Below the pieces are notes generated by a model. That model saw only the letters and a program-made list of their open reading frames with translations. It ran no database searches and was not told where the DNA came from. A stretch of 64,000 nt of DNA from Actinomycetota bacterium (lineage in GTDB: Bacteria > Actinomycetota > Actinomycetes > Propionibacteriales > Propionibacteriaceae), in NCBI GenBank assembly GCA_020161755.1, contig JAIUOS010000010.1:1-64000 (forward strand), written 5' to 3'. The translations under genes were made by a program, and so were the position numbers. Below, piece by piece: positions 25,291 to 34,591 of this stretch (positions are counted from its first letter, which is position 1; the number at the start of each line of letters is the position of its first letter).

Positions 25291-26883
25291 ATGACGAATG
25301 ACTTCTCCGCGCCCGAAGGCGCGCCCGCGCGTCGAGTCGCAGACACGGACGGCGTCAGCGACTCCGCCGGACCCGCGAGACGGGCAGCAGAGCCTCGTCG
25401 GGGCTTCTCCAGCGCTCTCGGCTGGACCGCGCTCGGCACCCTGATCCCCGGCCTCGGCCTGATCCGCGCCGGACGCCGGGTGGCCGGAGGGATCGTCCTC
25501 GGCCTCTTCGTCGTCCTCATCGGCGGTGTCATCGGCCTTGTCCTGGTGAACCGAAAGATGGTCGAGAACTTCGTCCTCGGCACCCAGGGGGCGCCACAGG
25601 CCCTGGCCGTCGCCCTGCTCGTGCTGGCCCTGATCTGGGTCGTCGTCATCGGCGTCACCCACCTGGCGCTGCGTCCGTCCAACCCGTCGGTCGGGCAGCG
25701 CGCGGCGGGCGCCGCCGTCGTCGGCCTGCTGTCCTTCGTGGTGGCCGCGCCGATGGCCGTCGGCGCCAACATCGCCTGGACCACCGGCGACACCCTCGAC
25801 AAGATCATCGGCGCGGACGACACCCCGAACTCCACGCAGCCGACCATCGACGTCGCGGACCCGTGGGCGAACAAGGACCGCCTCAACTTCCTGATCATCG
25901 GGGGCGACTCCGGCACCGGGCGGTCCTCGTCCGAGGGGGACCGCACCGACACCGTGATCGTCGCGTCCATCGACACCCACACCGGCGCCACCACGCTGTT
26001 CACGCTCCCGCGGAACACCGAGAAGATGCCGTTCCCGCCCGACTCGCCGCTGCACAAGTACTACCCGAACGGCTTCACCTCGGGCAGCACCGACCTGTAC
26101 ACCCGGTCCCAGTTCCTGCTCAACGCGATGTACCGCGTGGTGCCCACCAAGGTCCCGCACGACATCCTCGGCAAGACCAAGGACTTCGGCGCCAGCGTCA
26201 TGAAGGTGTCGGTCGGCTACGCGCTCGGCCTGAAGATCGACTACTTCGTCAAGGTCAACATGGACGGGTTCAAGGACTTCATCAACGCCATCGGCGGCAT
26301 CCGGCTGAACGTGAACTACCCCATCCCGGTGGGTGGCCAGACCGACGCCGGGATCAAGCCCGACTACTACCTCAAGGTCGGCCCGAACCAGCTGATGAAG
26401 GGCCACGACGCGCTCTGGTACGCCCGCGGACGCTACGGCCTCGACGACTACAAGCGCATGGAGCGCCAGCGCTGCGTGATCAACGCGGTCGTGCAGCAGA
26501 CGACGCCGGACAAGGTGCTCGCGAACTTCCAGGACATCGCCAAGGCGGGCGAGAACACGATCACCACGGACGTGCCCCGCAACCTCCTCTCGGCGCTGGT
26601 CGACCTCGGCGTGAAGGTGAAGAACACCAAGCTCCGCAGCGTCGTGTTCACCCCCGGCGACGCCGGCTTCCAGTCCTACGACCCGAACTGGACGGCCGTC
26701 CGGGCCCGCGTCCAGAAGGCGCTGAAGGAGACCGAGAAGGGCGTGGACGCGACCCCGTCCGCCACCGCGACGGCCAACTCCTCCACCTCGCCGAGCGCGA
26801 CCGCCTCACCCACCAAATCGTCGACCTCCAAGGCCAAGAGCGACGACCTCGAGGACACCTGCGCCTACCACCCCGAGAAGTGA
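25291..26883 (+). CDS. LytR-CpsA-Psr (LCP) family cell-wall glycopolymer ligase
   Basis: A 530-residue membrane protein. The cytosolic N-terminus (ATG 25291) is followed by several membrane helices (ALGTLIPGLGLIRAG, VLGLFVVLIGGVIGLVLV, ALAVALLVLALIWVVVIGV, AVVGLLSFVVAAPMAV). The extracellular LCP domain has NFLIIGGDSGTG, DTVIVASID, LPRNT, GGIRLNVNYPIP and ALWYARGRYGLDDYKRMERQRCV, with the conserved Arg and Asp residues that bind pyrophosphate lipids. A Ser/Thr-rich tail follows. LCP enzymes attach teichoic acid or arabinogalactan-type polymers to peptidoglycan. The extra N-terminal helices are common in actinobacterial members. Confidence 0.93.
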   Translation: MTNDFSAPEGAPARRVADTDGVSDSAGPARRAAEPRRGFSSALGWTALGTLIPGLGLIRAGRRVAGGIVLGLFVVLIGGVIGLVLVNRKMVENFVLGTQGAPQALAVALLVLALIWVVVIGVTHLALRPSNPSVGQRAAGAAVVGLLSFVVAAPMAVGANIAWTTGDTLDKIIGADDTPNSTQPTIDVADPWANKDRLNFLIIGGDSGTGRSSSEGDRTDTVIVASIDTHTGATTLFTLPRNTEKMPFPPDSPLHKYYPNGFTSGSTDLYTRSQFLLNAMYRVVPTKVPHDILGKTKDFGASVMKVSVGYALGLKIDYFVKVNMDGFKDFINAIGGIRLNVNYPIPVGGQTDAGIKPDYYLKVGPNQLMKGHDALWYARGRYGLDDYKRMERQRCVINAVVQQTTPDKVLANFQDIAKAGENTITTDVPRNLLSALVDLGVKVKNTKLRSVVFTPGDAGFQSYDPNWTAVRARVQKALKETEKGVDATPSATATANSSTSPSATASPTKSSTSKAKSDDLEDTCAYHPEK

Positions 26884-26888
26884 CCTGA

Positions 26889-26929
26889 CGCCGAACGGCC
26901 GGACGGGGTTCCCGTCCGGCCGTTCGGCG
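26889..26929. terminator. Terminator after the LCP gene
   Basis: A perfect hairpin with CGCCGAACGGCCGGACGGG and its complement around GTTC. It serves the LCP gene and the convergent gene at 26969. Confidence 0.85.
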
Positions 26930-26968
26930 CCTGTGGCTGAGGATCCCCCCCCCGGAGGCCCGGGAGGC

Positions 26969-27409
26969 TCAGGAGCGGTAGCCGCGATCGGCGTCCAGAC
27001 GGCGGGTGATGTCGGCGCCCAGGTCGTCCAGCTCGGACGGGTGCCCGCCCGGCACGACCAGCTGCACCCGGTGGCCGTCGCCCCGGTACAGCGTGATCCG
27101 GTCCGAGCCGCGGGTGAGGCGCTTCACGTCCGCCCACCGGCCCGACAGGGCCGACTCGCGTCCCTGGATCACGTAGCCGTCCTCGTCGAGCACCACCTGG
27201 ACGCGGGCCACCCGCGATGCCACCCAGGCGGTGCCGAACAGCACCAGGCCCGCGCCCACCACCAGCAGCCCGGTGACGGTCAGCCACAGGTTGCCGTCGA
27301 GGAGCTCGGCCATCAGCACCAGCACCAGCCCCACCAGCATCAGCACCGCGGCGAGGGCGAGCGCGCGCAGGGGTGGGCGCTGTCGTATCTGGTGAGTCGT
27401 CGACGCCAC
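26969..27409 (-). CDS. Membrane protein with a PH-like domain
   Basis: A 146-residue protein. Two N-terminal membrane helices (ALALAAVLMLVGLVLVLMAELL and LTVTGLLVVGAGLVLFGTAWV) are followed by about 80 cytosolic residues rich in beta strands (VQVVLDEDGYVIQG, DRITLYRGDGHRVQLVVPGG), a layout common in actinobacterial PH-domain membrane proteins. No catalytic residues. It is adjacent to tRNA-Ser(UGA). Function unknown. Confidence 0.7.
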   Translation of the reverse strand: MASTTHQIRQRPPLRALALAAVLMLVGLVLVLMAELLDGNLWLTVTGLLVVGAGLVLFGTAWVASRVARVQVVLDEDGYVIQGRESALSGRWADVKRLTRGSDRITLYRGDGHRVQLVVPGGHPSELDDLGADITRRLDADRGYRS

Positions 27410-27431
27410 AGGACCCCCTCTTCCGGCGTAG

Positions 27432-27516
27432 CGGCGAGGGTGGGATTCGAACCCACGGAGCCTTTCAGCTCGGCCGCTTTCAAGGCGGCTGCACTAGTCC
27501 ACTATGCGACCTCGCC
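27432..27516 (-). tRNA. tRNA-Ser(UGA)
   Basis: An 85-nt class II tRNA. The acceptor stem pairs GGCGAGG with CCTCGCC, the anticodon loop is CTTGAAA (UGA), the variable arm is GAGCTGAAAGGCTC and the T-arm GTGGGTTCGAATCCCAC. CCA is not encoded, unlike the tRNA-Ser(GCU) at 25075. The discriminator base is G, as required for serine tRNAs. Confidence 0.95.
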
Positions 27517-27582
27517 GGGTCGGCTCATCCTACTGGCCGCCCCCGGACGCACCGCCACCCGCCGGGGTGGAAAGCTGGGGCC

Positions 27583-28554
27583 ATGCGCATCGTCACCGTC
27601 ACCGAGCCCGGAGGGCCCGAGAACCTGGCCATCGCGGACACCCCGCGTCCGGAGCCTCGTCCCGGGGAGGTCCTGATCCGCGTCCGCGCGGCCGGGGTGA
27701 ACCGCGCCGACCTGCTCCAGCGGCAGGGCTTCTACCCGCCGCCGCCGGGCACCAGCGAGGTGATCGGCATGGAGGTGTCAGGGATGATCGAGGAGCTCGG
27801 CGAGGGCGTCACCGGCTGGCACGTCGGGGACGAGTGCGTCGCGCTCCTTGCCGGCGGCGGCTACGCCGAGTTCGTGGCCGTGCCCGCCGGACAGGTCGTG
27901 CCGGTGCCGGACGGGGTCGACCTCGTCAGCGCCGCCGGCCTGATCGAGGTGGCGGCGACGGTGGTGTCGAACTTCGCGCACGTGCACCTCGCGTCCGGCG
28001 AGACCGTGCTCATCCACGGCGGCGCGGGCGGCATCGGGACGTTCGCCATCCAGTACGCCAAGGCGCTCGGCGCCCGCGTCCTAGTCACCGCCGGGACGCC
28101 GGAGAAGCGCGAGTTGTGCCGCAGCCTCGGCGCGGACGTGGCCATCGACTACCACGAGGACTGGACGGCCGCGGTGGCTGAGGCCACCGGCGGGCGCGGC
28201 GTCGACGTGATCCTGGACGTGATGGGCGCCAAGTACCTGGAGGCGAACGTGGCCGCCCTCGCGATGGACGGACGGCTGGTCGTCATCGGCCTGCAGGGCG
28301 GCCGCAAGGGCACCCTCGACCTGAACCGGCTGCTGACCCGCCGCGCCACCGTGACCGCGACCAGCCTGCGGTTCCGTCCGCTCGAGCAGAAGGCGGCCAT
28401 CTGCGCCGAGGTGGTGGCCCGGGTGTGGCCGCTGGTCGAATCGGGGCGGATCCGGCTCGCCCCCGAGACCCGGTTCCCGCTCGAGCAGGTCGCCGACGCC
28501 CACCGCCGGCTCGAGTCGGGCGACAACACCGGCAAGGTGCTCCTGACCCTCTGA
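27583..28554 (+). CDS. NAD(P)H-quinone oxidoreductase (zinc-independent MDR family)
   Basis: A 323-residue protein of the quinone oxidoreductase/PIG3-like branch. The N-terminal GroES-like half holds VRAAGVNRADLLQRQGFYPPPPG, characteristic of PIG3-type members, and no zinc ligands. The Rossmann half has the dinucleotide motif VLIHGGAGGIGTFAIQYAKALGA. ATG 27583 is chosen because the family motif starts at once. It should reduce quinones by one electron with NADPH in the cytosol. Confidence 0.9.
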   Translation: MRIVTVTEPGGPENLAIADTPRPEPRPGEVLIRVRAAGVNRADLLQRQGFYPPPPGTSEVIGMEVSGMIEELGEGVTGWHVGDECVALLAGGGYAEFVAVPAGQVVPVPDGVDLVSAAGLIEVAATVVSNFAHVHLASGETVLIHGGAGGIGTFAIQYAKALGARVLVTAGTPEKRELCRSLGADVAIDYHEDWTAAVAEATGGRGVDVILDVMGAKYLEANVAALAMDGRLVVIGLQGGRKGTLDLNRLLTRRATVTATSLRFRPLEQKAAICAEVVARVWPLVESGRIRLAPETRFPLEQVADAHRRLESGDNTGKVLLTL

Positions 28555-28621
28555 GGCTCCCGCCCGGGCCTTCCGTCCGCCCCCTCCGCCCCTCCGTCCG
28601 CCCGTCCGGACTCCCGTCCCG

Positions 28622-28695
28622 CAAACGCCCCCGATGTTCACAAACGCCCCCGAAACTTCGGGGGCGTTTGTGAGTTTCGGGGGCGTCTGTGCGGG
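28622..28695. repeat. Nested palindrome, hairpin family copy 1
   Basis: An inner perfect hairpin (CACAAACGCCCCCGAAAC paired with its complement) is enclosed by an outer pair GCAAACGCCCCCG and CGGGGGCGTCTGTGC. The same nested design, with the same words, occurs at 54273-54344, and the same tips at 49961-50052. Here it lies between convergent genes and could act as a bidirectional terminator. Confidence 0.75.
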
Positions 28696-28704
28696 GACGG
28701 ACGG

Positions 28705-30675
28705 TCAGCTGCGCCAGGTGCGCCAGAGACGGGCGTACTCGCCGTCACGGGCGATCAGCTCGGCGTGGGAGCCGAGCTCGGCGATCCGGCCGTCGATGAC
28801 GACGGCGATCCGGTCCGCGTCGTGCGCGGTGTGGAGGCGGTGGGCGATCGCGATCACGGTCCGGTCCTCCAGCAGGGCGGCCATCGAACCCTCCAGGTGC
28901 CGGGCCGTGCGCGGGTCGATCAGCGACGTCGCCTCGTCCAGCACCAGCGTGTGCGGGTCGGCCACCATCAGCCGGGCGAGCGCCACCTGCTGGGCCTGGG
29001 CCGGGGTCAGGTGCACCCGGCCGTGGCCGAGCATCGTGTCCAGGCCCTGCGGCAGCCGCTCCACCCAGTCGAGGGCGTCCACCGCGCGCAGCGCGTCCAG
29101 CACCGCCGCGTCGACCGCGTCCCCTTCGAGCTCACGGTCGCGGGCCAGCACGATGTTGTCGCGCACGGACCCGACGAACACGTGGTGCTCCTGGGTGACC
29201 AGCGCCACCTCGGTGCGCAGCACGTCCAGCGGCAGCTCCATCACGTCGACGCCACCGATGTCGACCTCGCCGGTCCGCGGACCGTTGATGCCGGCCAGCA
29301 GCCGTCCGAGTGTCGACTTGCCCGACCCGGACGGGCCGACGATCGCCAGCCGCTCCCCCGGACGCAGGTCGAGGTCGATGCCGTGCAGCACGTCGGTTCC
29401 CGGACGGTAGGCGAAGCGCAGGTCGGAGCCGACCACCTCCGTCCCCTCGGGCACCGCGTCGCCGGGCGTCCGGTCCTCGGGCACCTCGGCGACGCCGAGC
29501 AGGCGCGTGGTCGCCGCCAGCCCCACCTGGAGGGTGTCGAACACCTGGATCAGCCGGTCCATCGGCTCGACGAGTCCCTGCACGTAGATCGCCGCGGTGG
29601 TGATCTGGCCGAGCGTCACCCAGCCCTGCGCGTAGCCCCAGGTGCCGAGCAGCACCACCCCGACCAGCGGCAGCTGGTAGGACACGTCGAGGAAGATGAA
29701 GAACAGGTTCCGCAGCGTCATCGTGTAGCGCTCGGCCTGGTTCGACTCCGCGATGTCGGCGTCGCCGATCGCGATCCGGCCCGCACCAAGCCCCAGCGCC
29801 TCCACCGTCCGCGCACCCTCCACGGTCTCGGTGGTGGTGGAGTTGATGCGCGAATACGTACCCGACTCGGTGATGTAGCCGGCGCCGGCGTTCTTCAGGT
29901 ACGCCTTCGTGGCCAGCACCAGCACCACCAGCGACCCCAGGATCGAGATCGCCAGGAACGGCGAGTTCAGCACCAGCGCCACCAGGCTCGCCACCACCAG
30001 CACCGCCGACATCACCAACTGCGGGAATGCCCAGCGCACCGACTGGCTCATCTTGGAGACGTCGGACGTGATCCGCGTCAGCAGGTCACCGCTGGACGCC
30101 GCCTCGACCCGCCCCAGGGGCAGGCGCAGCACGGTGTCGACGATCTCCTCGCGGGCCGCCGCCAGCAGGTCGTAGCCGAGCACGGCGGACGCCCTCCGGG
30201 CCGCGAACACCAGCGCGGCCTGGATCAGGACGACCACGATCACGCCGATCACGATCGAGTCCACCTGGGCGGCGGCCGCCGAGCCGCCGGTCACCTCGTC
30301 GACCAGGTTGCCCAGGAGGCGCGGCACGATCAGGCCGGCCATCGCCGCGGCCAGGTTCGTCACCACGGTCAGGGCGAACATCGGCTTGCGGGTGCGCAGC
30401 AGCCGCTTCACGAACGCCCAGGCGGCCGCGTTGCCGGCCACCGGCAGGCCCCGCTCGGGGTTGCGGGACGCCGCGTAGAACGCGCGCGCCCGTTCGCCGC
30501 GCACTCGGTGGCGGCGCCACAGGGCGGCCCAACGCTCGGACCACGGCAGGCCGGGGGTCACGCGGAGCTCGGCCGGGATCCCGTCGTCGGGCGCGCTCCA
30601 GAGGGGCTCGGGGGCGGGGACGGGGCGCGACGACGTGGTGCGGGTCTCGTCGCTCATGCGGGTCTCGTTGCTCAT
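28705..30675 (-). CDS. ABC exporter half-transporter with intact Walker motifs and degenerate signature
   Basis: About 656 residues from ATG 30675; a longer start at 30789 would overlap the upstream gene by 53 nt. Six transmembrane helices of the ABC exporter fold come first (MFALTVVTNLAAAMAGLIVPRLLG onward), then the nucleotide-binding domain: Walker A IVGPSGSGKST, Walker B TLVLDEATSLIDP and H-loop AIAHRLHTAH are canonical, but the signature is LTPAQAQQVALARL instead of LSGGQ. It complements its partner at 30737-32590, which has LSGGQ but no Walker A, so the heterodimer has one usable ATP site. The substrate is unknown. Confidence 0.88.
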   Translation of the reverse strand: MSNETRMSDETRTTSSRPVPAPEPLWSAPDDGIPAELRVTPGLPWSERWAALWRRHRVRGERARAFYAASRNPERGLPVAGNAAAWAFVKRLLRTRKPMFALTVVTNLAAAMAGLIVPRLLGNLVDEVTGGSAAAAQVDSIVIGVIVVVLIQAALVFAARRASAVLGYDLLAAAREEIVDTVLRLPLGRVEAASSGDLLTRITSDVSKMSQSVRWAFPQLVMSAVLVVASLVALVLNSPFLAISILGSLVVLVLATKAYLKNAGAGYITESGTYSRINSTTTETVEGARTVEALGLGAGRIAIGDADIAESNQAERYTMTLRNLFFIFLDVSYQLPLVGVVLLGTWGYAQGWVTLGQITTAAIYVQGLVEPMDRLIQVFDTLQVGLAATTRLLGVAEVPEDRTPGDAVPEGTEVVGSDLRFAYRPGTDVLHGIDLDLRPGERLAIVGPSGSGKSTLGRLLAGINGPRTGEVDIGGVDVMELPLDVLRTEVALVTQEHHVFVGSVRDNIVLARDRELEGDAVDAAVLDALRAVDALDWVERLPQGLDTMLGHGRVHLTPAQAQQVALARLMVADPHTLVLDEATSLIDPRTARHLEGSMAALLEDRTVIAIAHRLHTAHDADRIAVVIDGRIAELGSHAELIARDGEYARLWRTWRS

Positions 30676-30736
30676 TCGGGGCCCCCACGGGGTCGTTCGG
30701 GGGAGCGCAGCGGAGGTGAGGAACTCCGCGGGGTGA

Positions 30737-32590
30737 TCATTCGTCCTCCTCCATTCCTCGTCCCACGACCGCGCGGTAGCGGTCATCACCCAACAGGTCG
30801 GCGTGCCGTCCGCGGGCGACCTCGCGTCCGTCCACCAGCAGGCTCACCTCGTCGGCGTGGTGCAGCAGCAGCGGTGAGGCGGTCATCACCACCGTGGTGC
30901 GTCCGCGGCGCTGGACCACGAGCCGCTCGGCGATCGACGCCTCGGTGTGGGCGTCGACGGCGGACGTCGGCTCGACCAGCACCAGCACTTCCGGGTCGAG
31001 CAGCAGCGCCCGAGCCAGCACCACGCGCTGCCGCTGGCCGCCGGACAGTCCGCGTCCCAGCTCGTCGATGGTGCCGTCCCACCCGCCGGGCAGGCCCGCG
31101 TAGACATCCTCGGCGGCGGCGGCGTGCAGCACCGCCTCGGCCTGCTCGCGGGAGTGCGTCCCCCACGGGTCGACCGCCTGCTGCAGCGTGCCGGCGAACA
31201 GCTGGCTGGCGGTGTCGCTGACCACCACGGTGCGTCGCAGGGACGCCAGCGGCAGCCGCCCGTAGTCGACGCCGTCCGCGGTCACGCCCCAGGGCCGGGC
31301 GCCCTCCTCGGCGTCCCTGGCCGCGGCCTCGGCGCGGCGCGCGTCCTTCTCGACCCGGGCCCGGCGCGCGGCGCGTCCGCTCAACTCGGACTCGTCCTCG
31401 TCGGCCTCGAACCCCTGCTCGGTGGGCAGGTAGCGTCCGAGCCGGTCGGCCAGCGCGGCCGAGTCCTCGGGGACGCCGCTGACCACGGCCAGGAACCGTC
31501 CCGGCTCGACCGCCACCCCGGACGCGGCGTCGACCAGCCGCGGCCGCGGCGACAGCGGCTCGTCGCCCTGGCTGAACGGCAGCTCGGGGTTGAGCAGCGC
31601 GATGGTCTTGCGGGCCGACACCAGCCCCTGCACCCACTTCTGGGCGAACTCGAAGAACGTCTGGAGCGGCCACACCATGAACAGCGCGTAGCCGACGAAG
31701 CTGATCAGCTGGCCGACGGTGAGGCGTCCGGCGAGCATCTCGTGGGAGCCCAACCAGACCAGCGTCACCAGGAGCATCCCCGACACCAGGACGCTGATCG
31801 TTTCGGTGACCGCCTGCCAGGTGCCGGTGGCCACACCGAGCCGGCGCACCTTCTGCGACTGCACCGCGTAGTTGTTGCCGAACGTCCGCTCGCCGCCGAT
31901 GCCGCGCAGGATGCGCAGGCCGGAGACGATGTCGGTGGCCATCGAGGTGAGTTCGCCGGTCTGGGTGCGCTCGGCGGTCTGCGCGTGGTTGAGCGGACGC
32001 AGCACCGGCGACGCCGCCCCGACCAGCAGCGGCGCGGCGATCAGCACCACCCAGCCCAGCGGCGGGGACGTGGTGAACATCAGCCCGCACACCAGCGCGA
32101 ACGCGGCCAGCGAGCCGAGCCCGCGCGAGACCACCTCGACGGTCTGGCCGAACGTGTTCGAATCGGACGACGAGATGCTCAGCACCTCGCCGGTCGGCAG
32201 CCGGCGGCTGAGCACGTGGCCCAGCTGGACGGCCTTGCGGGTCACCAGCTTCTGGGTGCCGTACAGGGCGATCAGCCAGCCGCGGACGGCGAGGGTGTGC
32301 TGCGTGATGCCCGCCGCGGCGCCGCACACGATCACGAACGCCAGCAGCCCGGCCCAGCCCAGCGTGGCCCACATGTCGCCCCGCAGGACGCCCGAATCGA
32401 TCGCCTTGCCCAGCAGCAGCGGGCTCAGCGCGCCGGGCAGGAACCAGATCAGACCCGCCACCGCCATGGCTGCGACCACGTCCCATTGCGCCCGCAGCAG
32501 CCAGACCAGGAACCTGGCCGGGCTACGGGTGTCGGGGCGTGACGTCTCGGCCGGTGTGTAGGCGTCGACGTCCGGTGGGAAGTCATGCAT
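30737..32590 (-). CDS. ABC exporter half-transporter with degenerate nucleotide-binding site
   Basis: 617 residues from ATG 32590. Six transmembrane helices (residues about 35-320) precede an ATPase-like domain. Its signature LSGGQRQRVVLARALLLDP is perfect, but Walker A is replaced by VVSGVPEDSAAL, Walker B reads VLVLVEPTSAVD with Val for Asp, and the H-loop histidine is lost (VVMTASPLLL). A charged insertion (SELSGRAARRARVEKDARRAEAAARDAEEG) sits in the domain. It cannot hydrolyse ATP alone and must pair with the product of the next gene. It is first in the two-gene operon. Confidence 0.88.
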   Translation of the reverse strand: MHDFPPDVDAYTPAETSRPDTRSPARFLVWLLRAQWDVVAAMAVAGLIWFLPGALSPLLLGKAIDSGVLRGDMWATLGWAGLLAFVIVCGAAAGITQHTLAVRGWLIALYGTQKLVTRKAVQLGHVLSRRLPTGEVLSISSSDSNTFGQTVEVVSRGLGSLAAFALVCGLMFTTSPPLGWVVLIAAPLLVGAASPVLRPLNHAQTAERTQTGELTSMATDIVSGLRILRGIGGERTFGNNYAVQSQKVRRLGVATGTWQAVTETISVLVSGMLLVTLVWLGSHEMLAGRLTVGQLISFVGYALFMVWPLQTFFEFAQKWVQGLVSARKTIALLNPELPFSQGDEPLSPRPRLVDAASGVAVEPGRFLAVVSGVPEDSAALADRLGRYLPTEQGFEADEDESELSGRAARRARVEKDARRAEAAARDAEEGARPWGVTADGVDYGRLPLASLRRTVVVSDTASQLFAGTLQQAVDPWGTHSREQAEAVLHAAAAEDVYAGLPGGWDGTIDELGRGLSGGQRQRVVLARALLLDPEVLVLVEPTSAVDAHTEASIAERLVVQRRGRTTVVMTASPLLLHHADEVSLLVDGREVARGRHADLLGDDRYRAVVGRGMEEDE

Positions 32591-32728
32591 AGCCGACAAA
32601 CATTACGCTCACAGAGTCCGGCTGTCAGGCCGCAATCCTGCGAACGCCGGACGAATTCCGGCGCCCGCGCCACTGTCGGCCCTGTGTTCGGCCCCTAGAA
32701 TCGGGGCCTCTCGATGGAGGAGCGCGAC

Positions 32729-33892
32729 ATGCCGGTGGAGTTCGCCCCGTCCGCCCGGTCGAGCGTGGGCATCGAGTGGGAGCTCGGGCTGGTCGACCTC
32801 GGGAGCGGCGAGCTGGCGCCGGCGGCGTCCCGGGTGCTCGAGGCGTGCGGCGGCGGCGAGGACGCGCCGGTGCGCAAGGAGTACCTCCAGAGCATGATCG
32901 AGCTGGTCTCCGGCGTGCACCGCACCGTCGGCGAGGCGGTGGCGGACGTGGCCGGACGGCTCGCCGAGGTGCGGTCCGCGGCCGCGTCCCTGGGGGTGGG
33001 GCTGATCGGCGCCGGCACGCACCCGTCCAGCCGGGCGTCCGACCAACCGCGGTTCGCGGGGCCGCGCTACGACGTGGTGGCCGAGCGCAACGGCTACTGG
33101 GGACGCCAGATGGCGATCTGCGGCACCCACGTGCACGTCGGCGTCGCGCACCGGGACCTGGCCCTGCCGATCACCACCGGGCTGGCGCGCTTCTACCCGT
33201 ACCTGCTGGCGGTGACGTGCTCGTCCCCGTACTGGGAGGGCGAGGACACCGGGTACGCGTCCCAGCGCACGATGCTGTTCCAGCAGCTGGCCACCAACGG
33301 GCTGCCGTACCCGATGACCCGGTGGAGCGAGTTCGAGGCCTACGCCGACGACCTCATCGCGTGCGGCATGATCAGCGTCCCCGGGGAGATCCGGTGGGAC
33401 GTCCGGCCGTCGCCCCGGTTCGGGACGGTGGAGAACCGCGTCGGTGACTCGGTGCCCACCCTGGCCGAGCTGGGGTGCCTGGCGGCGCTGACGCAGTGCT
33501 TCGCCGAGTACCTCGCCCGTGCCTGGGAGCATGACCGGACGGCCGAGTCGCTGCCGCCGTGGCTGGTGCGGGAGAACAAGTGGCGTGCGGCCCGCTACGG
33601 CCTGGACGCGGACGTGATCACGCCCCACCACTCGCGCCGGGAGGTGCCGCTGCGGGAGGACCTCGCCGCGTGGCTCGACCGGCTGGCGCCGGTGGCCCGC
33701 GATCTCGGCTGCGCGGCGGAGCTGGCCTTCGCCGGGGAGCTGGCCGAGCATGGCGCGAGCTACGCGCGGCAGCGGGCGTCCGGCGGGCCGGAGGCCGCGC
33801 TGCGGCTGCTGCTGGACGAGACCGGTCGCCGGACTCCGTTCGACGGTTACCCTTCGTTCCGTGAAGCCGTTCCTGCTCCTGGCCACCCGTGA
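32729..33892 (+). CDS. YbdK-type glutamate-cysteine ligase-like carboxylate-amine ligase
   Basis: A 387-residue GCS2-family protein. ATG 32729 follows GGAGGAGCG. Motifs are VGIEWELGLVD (metal/ATP acids), CGTHVHVGV, RTMLFQQLATNGLPYPM and ENKWRAARYGLDADVI. Family members ligate glutamate to cysteine weakly or join other carboxylate and amine pairs; actinobacterial relatives include EgtA-like enzymes. The following amidotransferase gene overlaps it by 32 nt, so a common pathway is likely but not identified. Confidence 0.85.
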   Translation: MPVEFAPSARSSVGIEWELGLVDLGSGELAPAASRVLEACGGGEDAPVRKEYLQSMIELVSGVHRTVGEAVADVAGRLAEVRSAAASLGVGLIGAGTHPSSRASDQPRFAGPRYDVVAERNGYWGRQMAICGTHVHVGVAHRDLALPITTGLARFYPYLLAVTCSSPYWEGEDTGYASQRTMLFQQLATNGLPYPMTRWSEFEAYADDLIACGMISVPGEIRWDVRPSPRFGTVENRVGDSVPTLAELGCLAALTQCFAEYLARAWEHDRTAESLPPWLVRENKWRAARYGLDADVITPHHSRREVPLREDLAAWLDRLAPVARDLGCAAELAFAGELAEHGASYARQRASGGPEAALRLLLDETGRRTPFDGYPSFREAVPAPGHP

Positions 33893-34589
33893 CCACAACG
33901 AGGCCGCCGCGGCCGAGTACCGCTCCGTCCTGCGCCACGCCGGGCTCCAGCCCGACGAGCTGGTGCACGTCCGGGTCGAGTCCGAGCCGCTACCTGCCCT
34001 CGACCTCGCCGACTACTCGGGTGTGATCCTGGGCGGGAGCTCGTTCAACATCTCCGACTCGCAGAAGACCGCGATCCAGCAGCGCGTGGAGGCCGACCTG
34101 CTCGCGCTGATCGACGAGATCGTCGACACCGACTACCCGTTCCTGGGCATGTGCTACGGCGTCGGGGCGGTCACCACCCACCTGGGCGGGGTGGTCGACC
34201 GCAGCTACGGGGAGCCGGTCGGGCCGATCGTGGTGACGCTGACCGAGGCCGGGCGCCAGGACCCGCTGCTGGACGGCGTCCGTCCGTCCTTCCACGCGTT
34301 CGTCGGGCACAAGGAGGCGGCCAACGGCGCGCCGTCCGGGGTGGAGATGCTGGCCACCGGCGAGGACTGCCCGGTGCAGATGTACCGGGTGGGCGAGAAC
34401 GTCTACGTCACCCAGTTCCACCCCGAGCTGGACGCGGACGACCTGACCGCGCGGATGCGGATCTACCAGCACGCCGGCTACTTCGACCCCTCCGAGCTCG
34501 ACGACCTGATCGTGATGGCTCATTCCAGCAAGGTGAACGGCCAGCAGCACCTCGTCCTGCGCAACTTCGTCACCCGCTACGCCCGCTGA
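33861..34589 (+). CDS. Class I glutamine amidotransferase-like protein
   Basis: A 242-residue protein with a GTG start, translated from within the end of the preceding gene. The nucleophile cysteine is in FLGMCYGVGA and the catalytic His-Glu in VTQFHPELDADD. HAFVGHKEAANGAPSG is the GuaA/GMP-synthase-like middle motif. No synthase domain is attached, so it is a standalone GATase that may hydrolyse gamma-glutamyl compounds or feed ammonia to a partner, possibly the overlapping YbdK-type ligase. The REP array begins 3 nt after its stop. Confidence 0.88.
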   Translation: MKPFLLLATRDHNEAAAAEYRSVLRHAGLQPDELVHVRVESEPLPALDLADYSGVILGGSSFNISDSQKTAIQQRVEADLLALIDEIVDTDYPFLGMCYGVGAVTTHLGGVVDRSYGEPVGPIVVTLTEAGRQDPLLDGVRPSFHAFVGHKEAANGAPSGVEMLATGEDCPVQMYRVGENVYVTQFHPELDADDLTARMRIYQHAGYFDPSELDDLIVMAHSSKVNGQQHLVLRNFVTRYAR

Positions 34590-34591
34590 CC

